NCBI GenBank assembly: GCA_902797505.1
Contig: CADBSW010000013.1
Span: 1 to 37,901, forward strand
Direction of reading: 5' to 3'
DNA length: 37,901 bases
DNA from: an uncultured Prevotellaceae bacterium
Lineage (GTDB): Bacteria; Bacteroidota; Bacteroidia; Bacteroidales; Bacteroidaceae
Part shown: positions 1-7,705 of the stretch, in pieces
How the letters are laid out: each line of letters opens with the position of its first letter
How positions within the stretch are numbered: the stretch's first letter is position 1
The notes under the pieces: generated by a model
What the model was told of the DNA's origin: nothing
Seen by the model: the letters and a program-made list of their open reading frames with translations, nothing else
Databases searched by the model: none
Position numbers and translations under genes: made by a program

Positions 1-71
1 AGGTTTTTGTCTTCCAGCAGAGCAATCGACACATCATTCTGTTGTACATCAATTACTAATTCGCTGGTCAT
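1..71 (-). CDS. rng: Ribonuclease E/G family protein, 5' end only
   Basis: Only the first 23 codons are in the window; the gene runs off the left edge. It starts at the ATG whose complement is at 69-71 and begins MTSELVIDVQQNDVSIALLE, followed by DKN. I recognise this as the conserved N-terminus of Bacteroidota Rne/Rng-family ribonucleases, which process rRNA and decay mRNA. The S1 and catalytic domains are outside the window, so activity cannot be judged. It lies downstream of the 29-residue basic protein and HU genes on the same strand. A 30-bp palindrome (119-148) sits in the gap before its start and could act on its expression. Confidence 0.75.
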   Translation of the reverse strand, partial: MTSELVIDVQQNDVSIALLEDKN

Positions 72-118
72 CTGCTCTTGATTTGCTGTTGTCTCTTTCT
101 TTTCTTCCGAAAGGAAAG

Positions 119-148
119 CATAAGAGCAAGTAATTACTTGCTCTTATG
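119..148 (-). terminator. 30-bp perfect palindrome, terminator-like hairpin
   Basis: Positions 119-133 (cataagagcaagtaa) are the exact reverse complement of 134-148. On the minus strand the hairpin begins inside the last codons of the 29-residue gene and is followed by a moderately pyrimidine-rich stretch (CTTTCCTTTC), not a clean T run. It could be an attenuator or terminator between that gene and rng, an RNA-processing site, or a dyad protein-binding site. The symmetry is seen directly; the function is inferred. Confidence 0.5.
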
Positions 149-223
149 ACGATTCTTTCTCAGTCTCTTCTTACGTTTGTGAGTGGCCATCTTGTGACCC
201 TTCTTTTTCTTTCCGTTTGGCAT
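134..223 (-). CDS. 29-residue basic protein, mS38/Cox24-like
   Basis: A short ORF encoding MPNGKKKKGHKMATHKRKKR followed by LRKNRHKSK. About half the residues are Lys, Arg or His. Small proteins of nearly this sequence recur in Bacteroidota between rng and the HU gene. The C-terminal KRKKRLRKNRHK stretch resembles the basic motif of the AURKAIP1/Cox24 (mitochondrial mS38) family, whose bacterial relatives bind the small ribosomal subunit. A ribosome-associated role is therefore inferred. It lies 46 bp downstream of HU and 62 bp upstream of rng, probably on one transcript. The last four sense codons and the stop form one arm of a perfect palindrome. The ORF is below usual length cutoffs and easily missed. 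Confidence 0.8.
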   Translation of the reverse strand: MPNGKKKKGHKMATHKRKKRLRKNRHKSK

Positions 224-269
224 AGCCTTAATAATTTAAATGTTATTATTAATATGATTAATGTTTTTA

Positions 270-551
270 TTATTCACCTTTCATCTTAGCAACTAAGCTC
301 TTTGATGGCTTGAAGCTGGGGAAATCGTGTGCTGCGATGAGCAGGGTAGTGTTCTTGGTGATGTTACGAGCGGTCTTCTCTGCTCTGTGCTTTACAACAA
401 AACTACCGAAACCACGGAGGTAAACGTTTTCTTTTCTTTCTACAAGACTTTTCTTAACGGTGTCCATGAATGCCTCAACGGTAGCAGACACGTCTTTTCT
501 TGCTAAACCTGTTTCCTGAGCGATTGACTCAATAATCTCTGCTTTAGTCAT
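270..551 (-). CDS. hup: HU-family DNA-binding protein
   Basis: 93 residues, the usual HU length. The N-terminal half (MTKAEIIESIAQETGL, then helices to about residue 40) is the dimerisation part; GFGSFVVKHR (48-57) and FKPSKSLVAKMKG (80-92) are the HU/IHF signature and C-terminal helix. It bends and compacts DNA as a dimer. The DNA-binding arm reads TARNITKN (60-67): the usual intercalating Pro after Arg-Asn is Ile64, which I recall as common in Bacteroidota HU. The ATG at 549-551 matches the family start. A near-consensus promoter lies at 592-623. The gene appears to lead a short unit with the 29-residue protein and rng. Confidence 0.95.
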   Translation of the reverse strand: MTKAEIIESIAQETGLARKDVSATVEAFMDTVKKSLVERKENVYLRGFGSFVVKHRAEKTARNITKNTTLLIAAHDFPSFKPSKSLVAKMKGE

Positions 552-591
552 TTTATATTATATTTTTTATGATAATTTTTAATTTGGATTG

Positions 592-623
592 CAAAGATAC
601 GGCTTTTCCTTCGTATACGGAAA
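592..623 (-). promoter_or_regulatory. Probable promoter of the HU gene
   Basis: On the minus strand, TATCTTTG (complement 592-599) matches the Bacteroidota -7 box TAnnTTTG. TTTC (620-623) lies exactly 20 bp upstream, one base off the -33 TTTG. A second -7-like box, TATTTTTG, occurs at 642-649 but has no -33 partner. Transcription would start near 585, about 35 nt before the HU start codon. Confidence 0.5.
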
Positions 624-716
624 TTTATTTTGTTTTTTTTGCAAAAATACCGTAATAATAGTCGTTATCTGTGCCCTTTTATCTCCTATATATCTAATAA
701 GGTGTAAATCAGATAA

Positions 717-2387
717 TTATTTACCATATTTGTCGATCAGTGCTTGTGCCTGCTCATTTCCCATCTCCTGGGCTTTACGCAGGTTGGCTAATCCCTTCTC
801 TTTATCGTTGGTGTGTATCTGTGCCAATCCTAGTAGCAGATAGCCCTCACTGTATTCTGGTGCGATGGCTACACAGCGTTCGGCAGTCTGCAGTGCCTTG
901 TCAGCCATATTCACTCTAAGTTGTAGCGATGCCATCTCTGCGTAGTAGAGTGGTTCGTTAGGGGCCAGCAGGATAGCGCGTGCAATATCACGCAGTGCCT
1001 GTTGATAGAGTCGACCCTTAACCTCTGCCTGTTCACGGATGTAGTAGAAGTTGGCATTTACACGTCCTTGCATGAGGTATTCGTAACGGTTATAGTCGAA
1101 CACTGCTTGACGGAAACTGTCTGCGGCATGATAGACGTTGGCACGTTCAAGGAAATAGGGTGCTGTCTCGAGGATCCTCAGGGTGTCGGTGGTGTTGATG
1201 GCACTGTCGAGCAGGGCAATCACTTCCTTGGCAGGAGCATTGAGCATCTCCTTACAACGGGCTGACTCGAAGAGCAACTCCGGACTCTTGATTTCTGTAT
1301 TGCGATAAAGGTCGGTGAAGAGATCGTCTGCCTCTTGATACTTCTTTTGTGAGAACATGATCTGTGCCTGCAGATGACGGTATAGGGGCAGCGGTTTTAC
1401 TTGGTAGGCAGCCACGGCCTCTTCGTATGCCTTGTCCAAACTCCAGTTTTCATAAGGGATGGTGCTATACACCTCTTTGTCGAAAATGAGCTTGCTGAAT
1501 TGATAATGCACATCTTCTTTATTGTCGACGTTCTTCAGGGCTTGCTGCATCGTCTCGTCGGCATCTTGGAATTGTCCGTTGGCCATCTGTCGTCTTGCCC
1601 GTGCATCATAACCGTCGATCAGGTTGGGGTAGAGGGCGAGGAAGTCATTGATGGCAGCCTCGTATTTGATAGAGTCGCCACTCTGACTGGCCATTACCAA
1701 GGTAAGCTGGGCCTGTGACTTGTCGGATGACATGGCCATGGGGATACCGATCTGCTTAACGGTGGCATCACCGAAAGAGAGGGCATTCATCGTCAACTCC
1801 TGAATAAAACGGGCATCGGTGGCATGGGTATCGAAGGTGGTTGTGCTGATCTGCATGAGTCCCAGCACCTCACCCTTGGCATTAACAAACGGACAGGCTA
1901 CGGCATTGTCGGGAGCGTTCATACCTATTATATAATAGGTGTACTTATTCATGAAACTCTCCACGCCTTTTACGGTGGATTCTGTAATCTCTGGTTTCTT
2001 GAGGGCATAACCTACAAGAGAGATCTTTTCTCCGACAGCTGCACTGGTAGTGGCCATGGGTGCTGGTGTTGTCTTACCGTCAACCATAAAATGGGCAGCA
2101 TCATAGATGTCATTGACACCTAACATGCGTGTAACGTTCATCTTGTTACCCTCATGGTCGATTACTACGGCAGTAGCTGCCCCCAGGAATGGTTTCAGAT
2201 CACTGATGGCCTCACCATTCTTTCCAACGAAGACTCCATGTGAGGATGCCAACAGACTACCATCGGCGCGAAAGGTAGTGAGGGTGAAGACACTGTTGGT
2301 TACTTTACTGACGGCTGCCGACTGTGCCCATGTGACGGTGGTAGCTGTTAAGAGAATAACAAGTAATAGATATTTGATTCTTTTCAT
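717..2387 (-). CDS. Exported HtrA-like pseudo-protease with TPR repeats
   Basis: 556 residues from the ATG at 2385-2387, which gives a clean signal peptide MKRIKYLLLVILLTATTVTW with AQS following; an in-frame TTG at 2405 would add six residues. Residues about 25-190 resemble the S1C/HtrA protease fold (GVFVGKNGEAISDLKPFLGA, then CPFVNAKGEVLGLM). However, the position of the catalytic His (TNNHVV in active enzymes) reads SDLKPF, and the GNSGGP Ser position reads AVACP, so Val163 replaces Ser. Only the Asp (D96) is kept. Residues about 225-556 are TPR-like repeats with typical A/G/Y/P spacing. It is likely a periplasmic scaffold or binding protein. It lies 21 bp after recN and may share the dnaN-recN transcript. 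Confidence 0.75.
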   Translation of the reverse strand: MKRIKYLLLVILLTATTVTWAQSAAVSKVTNSVFTLTTFRADGSLLASSHGVFVGKNGEAISDLKPFLGAATAVVIDHEGNKMNVTRMLGVNDIYDAAHFMVDGKTTPAPMATTSAAVGEKISLVGYALKKPEITESTVKGVESFMNKYTYYIIGMNAPDNAVACPFVNAKGEVLGLMQISTTTFDTHATDARFIQELTMNALSFGDATVKQIGIPMAMSSDKSQAQLTLVMASQSGDSIKYEAAINDFLALYPNLIDGYDARARRQMANGQFQDADETMQQALKNVDNKEDVHYQFSKLIFDKEVYSTIPYENWSLDKAYEEAVAAYQVKPLPLYRHLQAQIMFSQKKYQEADDLFTDLYRNTEIKSPELLFESARCKEMLNAPAKEVIALLDSAINTTDTLRILETAPYFLERANVYHAADSFRQAVFDYNRYEYLMQGRVNANFYYIREQAEVKGRLYQQALRDIARAILLAPNEPLYYAEMASLQLRVNMADKALQTAERCVAIAPEYSEGYLLLGLAQIHTNDKEKGLANLRKAQEMGNEQAQALIDKYGK

Positions 2388-2408
2388 TTCTGTTTTTCGT
2401 TTCAATAA

Positions 2409-4070
2409 TTATTGTTGCAATAGTGCTTTGGCATTGTCGATGGCGGCGGCCGTGATGTCTGCGCCACTCAGCATCTGTGCGATTTCCTGCAGTCTTTCCT
2501 CCTTATTGAGCATCACCATGGTGGTGGTAGTGCCGAAGATGCTCTCTTCCTTTCGCACCTTGTAATGATGACTGCCACGCGCTGCTATCTGGGGTAGGTG
2601 GGTGATGCTGATTACCTGACGGTCGTTGGCACCCATCTCTTGCATGATATGCCCCATCTTCTCTGCGATCTTTCCACTTACACCTGTATCGATCTCGTCG
2701 AAGATGATAGTTGGCAGTTTTACCTTATTACTAATCATTGCTTTCAGGGATAGCATCACACGGGCTATCTCACCACCGGAAGCAACGTCGGCAACAGGCA
2801 GCATCGGCGTGTTGGTATTCGCACTGAAGAGGAAGCAGATCTTGTCGGCACCCGTTGATGACAGCGGCTTTTCGGTTATCTCTATGGCAAACCTTACCTG
2901 TGGTATCCCTAAGGGTACCAATCGTTCGGTCATCTCCTTCTCGATCTTCTTGGCCGCTTTCTTTCTTTCCTTGGTGAGTTGTTGAGCCAGACGATTACAT
3001 GTTGCCAGCATCTGTTGTTCCTCTTCCTGTAACTTCTGCAACAGTTCATCACTATTGTCAACGGTGTTGAGTTGCTCTTTCAGTTCATCACGAAGTGTTA
3101 TCAGTTCTTCCACCGTGCTCACATGATGTTTCTGTTCCAGCGAATAGAGGGTGTCGAGGGTGTTGTTGATCTGTTCCAGGCGCTGGGGATCGTAATCGAT
3201 ATCCTGTACCTCGTTACGGATTCCTTCATAGAGATCCTTCAACTCGATCATGCAGTTGTCGATACGCTCGGCAGTCTCTTTAATGCTGGGATAGACATCG
3301 GTAATATCGTTGATATGACGGGAGACCTCTTTGAGTTGTGAGAGAATACCACCGCCCTCATCACTGCTGAACTGTTGTTCGGCGGAAAAGAGGTTTAGCT
3401 TGATTTCCTCTACATGACTCAGTTTGTCACGTTCCTGTTCTAACTCTGTCTGCATCTCCGGATAGAGGTCGACCTTACTGAGTTCCTGATATTGAAAACG
3501 GATATAGTCAGCCCGCTCTTGTATCTCAGAGATCGTCTGTTTCTGCTGCTCTATCTGCTGACATATCGATTGATACTGCTTGAAATAAGATTGATAATCA
3601 TGTAGTATCTCGGAATTGTCAGCAATGATATCAACGGTGCGCAACTGGAAATCCTCTTCTTGAAGCAGCAGATTCTGGTGCTGAGAATGAATGTCTACCA
3701 GTTGTTGTCCCAACAGTCGCATCATCGTGAGTGTCACGGGGGTATCATTGATGAAGGCTCTGCTTTTTCCTGTAGCGGTAATCTCTCGTCTGAGTATGCA
3801 GTCATTGAGGTCGTAGTCGATCTCATTCTCTGTGAAAAAATCCTCCATGGGATATCTTGAGAGATCAAAATGGGCCTCTACGGTACATTTCTTTGCACCG
3901 CTTTTGATGGATTTTATATCAGCGCGCTGACCGAGTAATAAGCCCAATGCGCCTAAGATGATACTCTTTCCGGCGCCTGTCTCTCCTGTTATTACAGAGA
4001 AACCACGGTGCAGATCAATATTCAACTCATCAATGAGCGCATAGTCTTTGATATATAGCTGCTTCAGCAT
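2409..4070 (-). CDS. recN: DNA repair protein RecN
   Basis: 553 residues, the normal RecN size. It is an SMC-like ATPase acting early in double-strand-break repair. Visible parts are Walker A GETGAGKS (29-36), a long coiled coil broken by a central hinge (about 150-370), the ABC signature ASGGEIARVMLSLK (about 425-440), Walker B TIIFDEIDTGVSG, and the H-loop region ISITHLPQIAARG. It starts MLKQLYIKDYALIDEL, as in the family. It follows the DUF4835 gene by 4 bp in a tightly packed run with the exonuclease and dnaN. Nothing appears truncated. Confidence 0.97.
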   Translation of the reverse strand: MLKQLYIKDYALIDELNIDLHRGFSVITGETGAGKSIILGALGLLLGQRADIKSIKSGAKKCTVEAHFDLSRYPMEDFFTENEIDYDLNDCILRREITATGKSRAFINDTPVTLTMMRLLGQQLVDIHSQHQNLLLQEEDFQLRTVDIIADNSEILHDYQSYFKQYQSICQQIEQQKQTISEIQERADYIRFQYQELSKVDLYPEMQTELEQERDKLSHVEEIKLNLFSAEQQFSSDEGGGILSQLKEVSRHINDITDVYPSIKETAERIDNCMIELKDLYEGIRNEVQDIDYDPQRLEQINNTLDTLYSLEQKHHVSTVEELITLRDELKEQLNTVDNSDELLQKLQEEEQQMLATCNRLAQQLTKERKKAAKKIEKEMTERLVPLGIPQVRFAIEITEKPLSSTGADKICFLFSANTNTPMLPVADVASGGEIARVMLSLKAMISNKVKLPTIIFDEIDTGVSGKIAEKMGHIMQEMGANDRQVISITHLPQIAARGSHHYKVRKEESIFGTTTTMVMLNKEERLQEIAQMLSGADITAAAIDNAKALLQQ

Positions 4071-4074
4071 GTTC

Positions 4075-4986
4075 TTATTGTTTTATCTTTTCCCAGGCGT
4101 TATTCTGCGAGGCATTAATGGAAAAGAGTATTTCGTAAACGGTTTCTTTTTCTTTCTGGGTACCTTTACCTTTATAGATATTCGCCAACTCATCACGTTT
4201 ATAGTCGGTCCATATCTGTGGTAACATACTCAACGGGCGATCCTCATGGCATTTCTTTAGATCATTTTCCAAGGCTGCAGAGATATTGACCCTTCCTCTT
4301 TCGGCATTATTAGCCATCTCGTCGAGTCCTAAACGATAGTAATCGTATTGCAACTGGCGGAACGGTTTCATCGAACCTTCCAGGTAATCGTTGATGATGG
4401 CAAACCGGTTCCTGCTGTTGTCAAACGCTTTCCAACCGGTGAAATTGAGGTTCTGTGCATTGTTGGTCAGATAGAGACAGCGCTGAAGCACATCCTCTCC
4501 GCCCATGGGGGCAAAGGAGTCGAGATCCAGTCCGATGATCAGATAGGCGTAATAGGCGATAAGTGCCACTAACTGGTTGTCGATCTGCTCCTCGTTGAAG
4601 TTCAGTTGATCAAACTGTGCATACTCGAAATTGAAGTCGGCATCTCTGTTGTTATATAACGTGGTAGTATACGAGGCATTGTAGACGGGTCTGTTTGCCT
4701 GTATCAATGCTGAACAGGTGAATAGATTACTTGCCTGATCATACTTGGAAACAGTGATGTTGAAATTACAGACGATACGTTCGTTTTTCTGGAATTGCAG
4801 TGATGTCCACTGTGTATCGTTGATAAACTGTTCCAGGTTTTTCTGCAAGTCGTCGAACACGCTTTTGTCGGTACCCTGTATCTGGTTATGGTTAATAGTT
4901 ACCCGCGCCTGCAACTCTTGTGCGGTTGCAGACGAGATACCTATCAGCAATAGGATAGTGAGCAGGATACAACGTGTTTCCTTCAT
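4075..4986 (-). CDS. DUF4835 family exported protein
   Basis: 303 residues with a signal peptide (MKETRCILLTILLLIGISSA, cut after TAQ). The mature start ELQARVTINHNQIQGTDKSVFDDLQKNL matches the conserved opening of DUF4835, a Bacteroidota family normally found beside recN. Some annotations link the family to type IX secretion under the name PorD; I cannot confirm that from this sequence. It is probably periplasmic or outer-membrane associated; no transmembrane segment is seen after the signal. It lies 16 bp after the exonuclease gene and 4 bp before recN. In many relatives a coaBC gene sits at this junction; none is here. Confidence 0.8.
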   Translation of the reverse strand: MKETRCILLTILLLIGISSATAQELQARVTINHNQIQGTDKSVFDDLQKNLEQFINDTQWTSLQFQKNERIVCNFNITVSKYDQASNLFTCSALIQANRPVYNASYTTTLYNNRDADFNFEYAQFDQLNFNEEQIDNQLVALIAYYAYLIIGLDLDSFAPMGGEDVLQRCLYLTNNAQNLNFTGWKAFDNSRNRFAIINDYLEGSMKPFRQLQYDYYRLGLDEMANNAERGRVNISAALENDLKKCHEDRPLSMLPQIWTDYKRDELANIYKGKGTQKEKETVYEILFSINASQNNAWEKIKQ

Positions 4987-5002
4987 TCGTATACAGATGT
5001 AC

Positions 5003-5857
5003 TTATCGGTTGTTAAACTCCTTCAGACGGATACGGGTTAATACCTGTTTTGTATTATAGGTGAAATCACCAGAAAGGATCCAACTGAAATAACCCGGAT
5101 CGCGATGCAGCACATCGGCAACGGCCCAACCCTTGTATTTACCGAAGTTGAATACCTCATGGCGGCGTGGTGTGCCATCAGCTTCCTTCAGGACATTACC
5201 TTTTGCATCTGTCATGTTCTTCCACACAATTCTGCCGGCAAAGTCAACATTATCATTAGTCTTTGAGAACTCAGCCAACTCCTGCATGTCATTATTTAAC
5301 TGGCGCTCAGGTTCTTCCTGCTTGCCAGGGGCATACATATCGAGCTCTGCCTGCAGCACACGATACGTTGCTTCTGTATCCTGATCGGCTTTGTGGGCAA
5401 CAAAATCATCCTCCATCTTTCTTCCACAGTAGAATTTGTAGGCAGCTGCCAGATTACGGCGCTCCATCTTGTGGAAGATCGTCTGTACGTCAATTAATCG
5501 ACTTTTGGAGAAATCAAAGTCCACACCAGCACGCAGAAACTCTTCTGCCAACATAGGAATGTCGAAATGATTACTGTTGAAACCGGCAAAGTCACAACCT
5601 CGGAACGTCTCTGCCAAAGAGGGAGCCAACTCCTTGAAGGTAGGCTGGCCAGCCACATCGGCATCGGTAATACCGGTGATGCCAACCACTTCTGATGGAA
5701 TAGGCATTCCCGGATTCACATACTGGTTAACCCGTATCTCTGTCTGGTCAACATTCACCTTGATGTAAGAGATCTGTATGATACGGTCTTTAACAAGATC
5801 AAGCCCCGTTGTTTCCAGATCGAAAACAACCAGGGGCTTTGTAAGATTCAGTTTCAT
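5003..5857 (-). CDS. DEDDh 3'-5' exonuclease, DnaQ/ExoX-like
   Basis: 284 residues. Exo I is VVFDLETTGLD (D13, E15), Exo II is around FAGFNSNHFDIPML, and Exo III is AHKADQDTEAT with His and Asp present, so the DEDDh set looks complete. It resembles the proofreading epsilon subunit of DNA polymerase III. The C-terminal segment (about 225-284, with FNFGKYKGWAVADVLHRDPG) is of the ExoX C-terminal/DUF3820 type, also found on DNA-repair exonucleases. It lies 15 bp downstream of dnaN, in keeping with a replication or repair role. Whether this is the replicative epsilon or an auxiliary nuclease cannot be settled here. Confidence 0.88.
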   Translation of the reverse strand: MKLNLTKPLVVFDLETTGLDLVKDRIIQISYIKVNVDQTEIRVNQYVNPGMPIPSEVVGITGITDADVAGQPTFKELAPSLAETFRGCDFAGFNSNHFDIPMLAEEFLRAGVDFDFSKSRLIDVQTIFHKMERRNLAAAYKFYCGRKMEDDFVAHKADQDTEATYRVLQAELDMYAPGKQEEPERQLNNDMQELAEFSKTNDNVDFAGRIVWKNMTDAKGNVLKEADGTPRRHEVFNFGKYKGWAVADVLHRDPGYFSWILSGDFTYNTKQVLTRIRLKEFNNR

Positions 5858-5872
5858 AATAAGTCAATACGC

Positions 5873-6997
5873 TTAATCATTCAACAACATAGGCATGATA
5901 AGCATCAGAATATCCTGATTCTCGGGCTGCTCGGCTGGAATAATCAGACAAGGACGACTGGGGTCTGCCAGAAGCAGTGTAACCTGATCGCAGTTAAGAT
6001 TATTGAGTATCTCAACGAGCGACGGGCCCTTGAAACCGATATTCATGGCATTACCCGTATAGTCGCAGGCAATCTCTTCCTTTGCACTGGTAGCGAAGTC
6101 GATATCCTCTGATGAGATCTCCATCTTTCCTGTCTCCAGATGCAGACGAACGAGCAGACTGCTGTCGCTTGCAAATGGTAATACACGGCGCAAGGCACCG
6201 ATGAGAATCTTCCTGTCGATGTTCAACTCATTGGGATTATTCTGAGGAATAACGCTGTTATAGTTCGGGTAACGACCTTCAATCAGTCGGCAAAGCAGCT
6301 TGTTCTCACCGAAGATAATCTCAGCGTTACGGTCGTCGAAACGGATAATCACATCACTGTCGTCCTTCTCCAGAATATTCTTCAGCAGGTTGGCTGGTTT
6401 CTTTGGCAGGATAAACGAGGTGGGAACCTCACTCTTCACTGTGAAGATCTTATTGCGAACCAACTTATGACCGTCGCTGGCTACCATGGCAAGTGCATCG
6501 GGAGTAAGATCGAAGAAGATACCGTTCATCACTGGGCGCAACTCTTCTGTAGCGGTAGCGAAGATAGAACGGGTGATGTTCTCACTCAGCATCACAGATG
6601 GTATCGACAAGGTGGTAACGCCGTCGGGCAATGTCGGTGTGACAGGATACTGCTCGGCATTCTGGGCTGTGAAACGATAGATACCATTCTGATACATCAC
6701 CTTAATGGCATAGGTACTCATATCGACATCGAAGATCAGCGGCTGCTCTGGCAATTCCTTCACCGCACTAAGCACAGTCTGACTATTAACGGCAAACACG
6801 CCTTCACCCTCACACTCATCCAGTGGGATAATGGTCTTGATGATATTCTCACTGTCGGATGCTGTCACCGACAACTGCTGATTAGCTACCTCAAAGAGAA
6901 AGCAGTCAAGGATGGCTAATGAGTTCTTACTGTTTATTACCTTTGACAAAGTTAAAAGACGACTACTGAGCGTCGAACTGGATAATGTAAATCTCAT
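5873..6997 (-). CDS. dnaN: DNA polymerase III beta sliding clamp
   Basis: 374 residues from the ATG at 6995-6997 (MRFTLSSSTLSSRLLTLSKV). A longer reading to 7060 would run over the promoter and is rejected. Three clamp domains can be followed, with family stretches such as NSKNSLAILDCFLFEV, RSIFATATEELRPVMNGIFF and the C-terminal LIMPMLLND. The protein encircles DNA and tethers polymerase III. It is the first gene of the dnaN-exonuclease-DUF4835-recN run and has an exact-consensus promoter upstream (7042-7073). Confidence 0.97.
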   Translation of the reverse strand: MRFTLSSSTLSSRLLTLSKVINSKNSLAILDCFLFEVANQQLSVTASDSENIIKTIIPLDECEGEGVFAVNSQTVLSAVKELPEQPLIFDVDMSTYAIKVMYQNGIYRFTAQNAEQYPVTPTLPDGVTTLSIPSVMLSENITRSIFATATEELRPVMNGIFFDLTPDALAMVASDGHKLVRNKIFTVKSEVPTSFILPKKPANLLKNILEKDDSDVIIRFDDRNAEIIFGENKLLCRLIEGRYPNYNSVIPQNNPNELNIDRKILIGALRRVLPFASDSSLLVRLHLETGKMEISSEDIDFATSAKEEIACDYTGNAMNIGFKGPSLVEILNNLNCDQVTLLLADPSRPCLIIPAEQPENQDILMLIMPMLLND

Positions 6998-7041
6998 TGG
7001 TATATGCTTTTTATGTAATTTACGATTGTTGAAACTGGTTA

Positions 7042-7073
7042 CAAAAATACAAAAATCCACTTAGCAAAACAAA
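7042..7073 (-). promoter_or_regulatory. Promoter of dnaN, exact Bacteroidota consensus
   Basis: On the minus strand, TTTG (complement 7070-7073), 20 bp, then TATTTTTG (complement 7042-7049) match both the -33 and -7 elements exactly. The start site would be near 7035, giving a leader of about 38 nt before the dnaN ATG. Confidence 0.65.
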
Positions 7074-7091
7074 AAAATCACCTAAAAAATT

Positions 7092-7121
7092 TCTGTTTTT
7101 AGAACTAATTTACTAATTTTG
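7092..7121 (+). promoter_or_regulatory. Probable promoter of the DUF3127 gene
   Basis: TAATTTTG at 7114-7121 matches the -7 box TAnnTTTG. The -33 side is weaker: TCTG at 7092-7095, 18 bp upstream. It points away from the dnaN promoter, so this 221-bp gap is a divergent control region. The predicted leader is about 90 nt. Confidence 0.4.
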
Positions 7122-7218
7122 CTTTCGAAACAAGCATCCGTCTTTTTTATTTCGTAGAAATAACTGATGATGAAACCGTTTCATTACATTGAAGAACAAC
7201 TATTTATTAATTTTTTAT

Positions 7219-7659
7219 ATGGAGATAGAAGGTAAAATTATAGCAGTCCTTCCAAAGCAGGAAGGTACGTCAGCTCGTACTGGTAATCACTGGGCCAGTC
7301 AGGAGTATGTATTGGAAACACATGATCAGTATCCTCGTAAATGTTGTTTCCGCATCTTTGGAGAGGAGCGTATCAATGCCATGAATATACAGGCAGGTGA
7401 AGAGTTAAGAGTAAGTTTTGATATTGACGCCCGTGAGTACAACGGTCGGTATTTCAATACACTGACAGCATGGCGAGTAGATCGTATTGATCCGGCAGCC
7501 ATGGCACAGCAAGGTGCTCCTTACGCACAGCCAGCACCCATGTCAGGAGGATTCCCTCCGGCACCACCCATGCAGCCGCAAGCTCCTGCAGCTCAACCGA
7601 CGAATGCTGCCCCCTTCCCACCGGCACAGGAGAATAGTACAGATGATCTACCATTCTAA
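7219..7659 (+). CDS. DUF3127 ssDNA-binding-like protein with SSB-type tail
   Basis: 146 residues from the ATG at 7219, where the family start MEIEGKIIAVLPKQEGTSAR lies; an upstream in-frame TTG (7189) is unlikely. Residues 1-93 match DUF3127, a small Bacteroidota domain that appears OB-fold-like (conserved CCFRIFGEERI, GEELRVSFDIDAREYNGRYFN, AWRVDRI). Residues 94-140 are a flexible Pro/Ala/Gln-rich linker. The last residues STDDLPF look like the acidic, Phe-ended tip with which SSB recruits repair and replication partners. A single-strand DNA or RNA role is inferred. It is divergent from dnaN, single-gene, and ends at a strong terminator. Confidence 0.82.
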   Translation: MEIEGKIIAVLPKQEGTSARTGNHWASQEYVLETHDQYPRKCCFRIFGEERINAMNIQAGEELRVSFDIDAREYNGRYFNTLTAWRVDRIDPAAMAQQGAPYAQPAPMSGGFPPAPPMQPQAPAAQPTNAAPFPPAQENSTDDLPF

Positions 7660-7661
7660 AT

Positions 7662-7697
7662 AAAAAATCAGCCCCTTACGAGGGCTGATTTTTTTTA
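7662..7697. terminator. Bidirectional intrinsic terminator
   Basis: AATCAGCCC and GGGCTGATT form a 9-bp stem around a 7-nt loop, extended by an A run on the left and a T run on the right. It therefore ends in U residues when read on either strand. It separates the convergent DUF3127 (stop 7659) and fbp (stop 7706) genes and can serve both. Confidence 0.9.
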
Positions 7698-7705
7698 TGC
7701 AGTAA

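Noticed and set aside
228-252. AT-only hairpin between HU and the 29-residue gene
   Set aside because: TTAATAAT/ATTATTAA pair across 9 nt, but an all-AT 8-bp stem without a T run is too weak to call a terminator.
642-649. Second promoter for HU
   Set aside because: TATTTTTG fits the -7 box, but no -33 partner lies 19-21 bp upstream, and the sequence is A/T-rich enough for chance.
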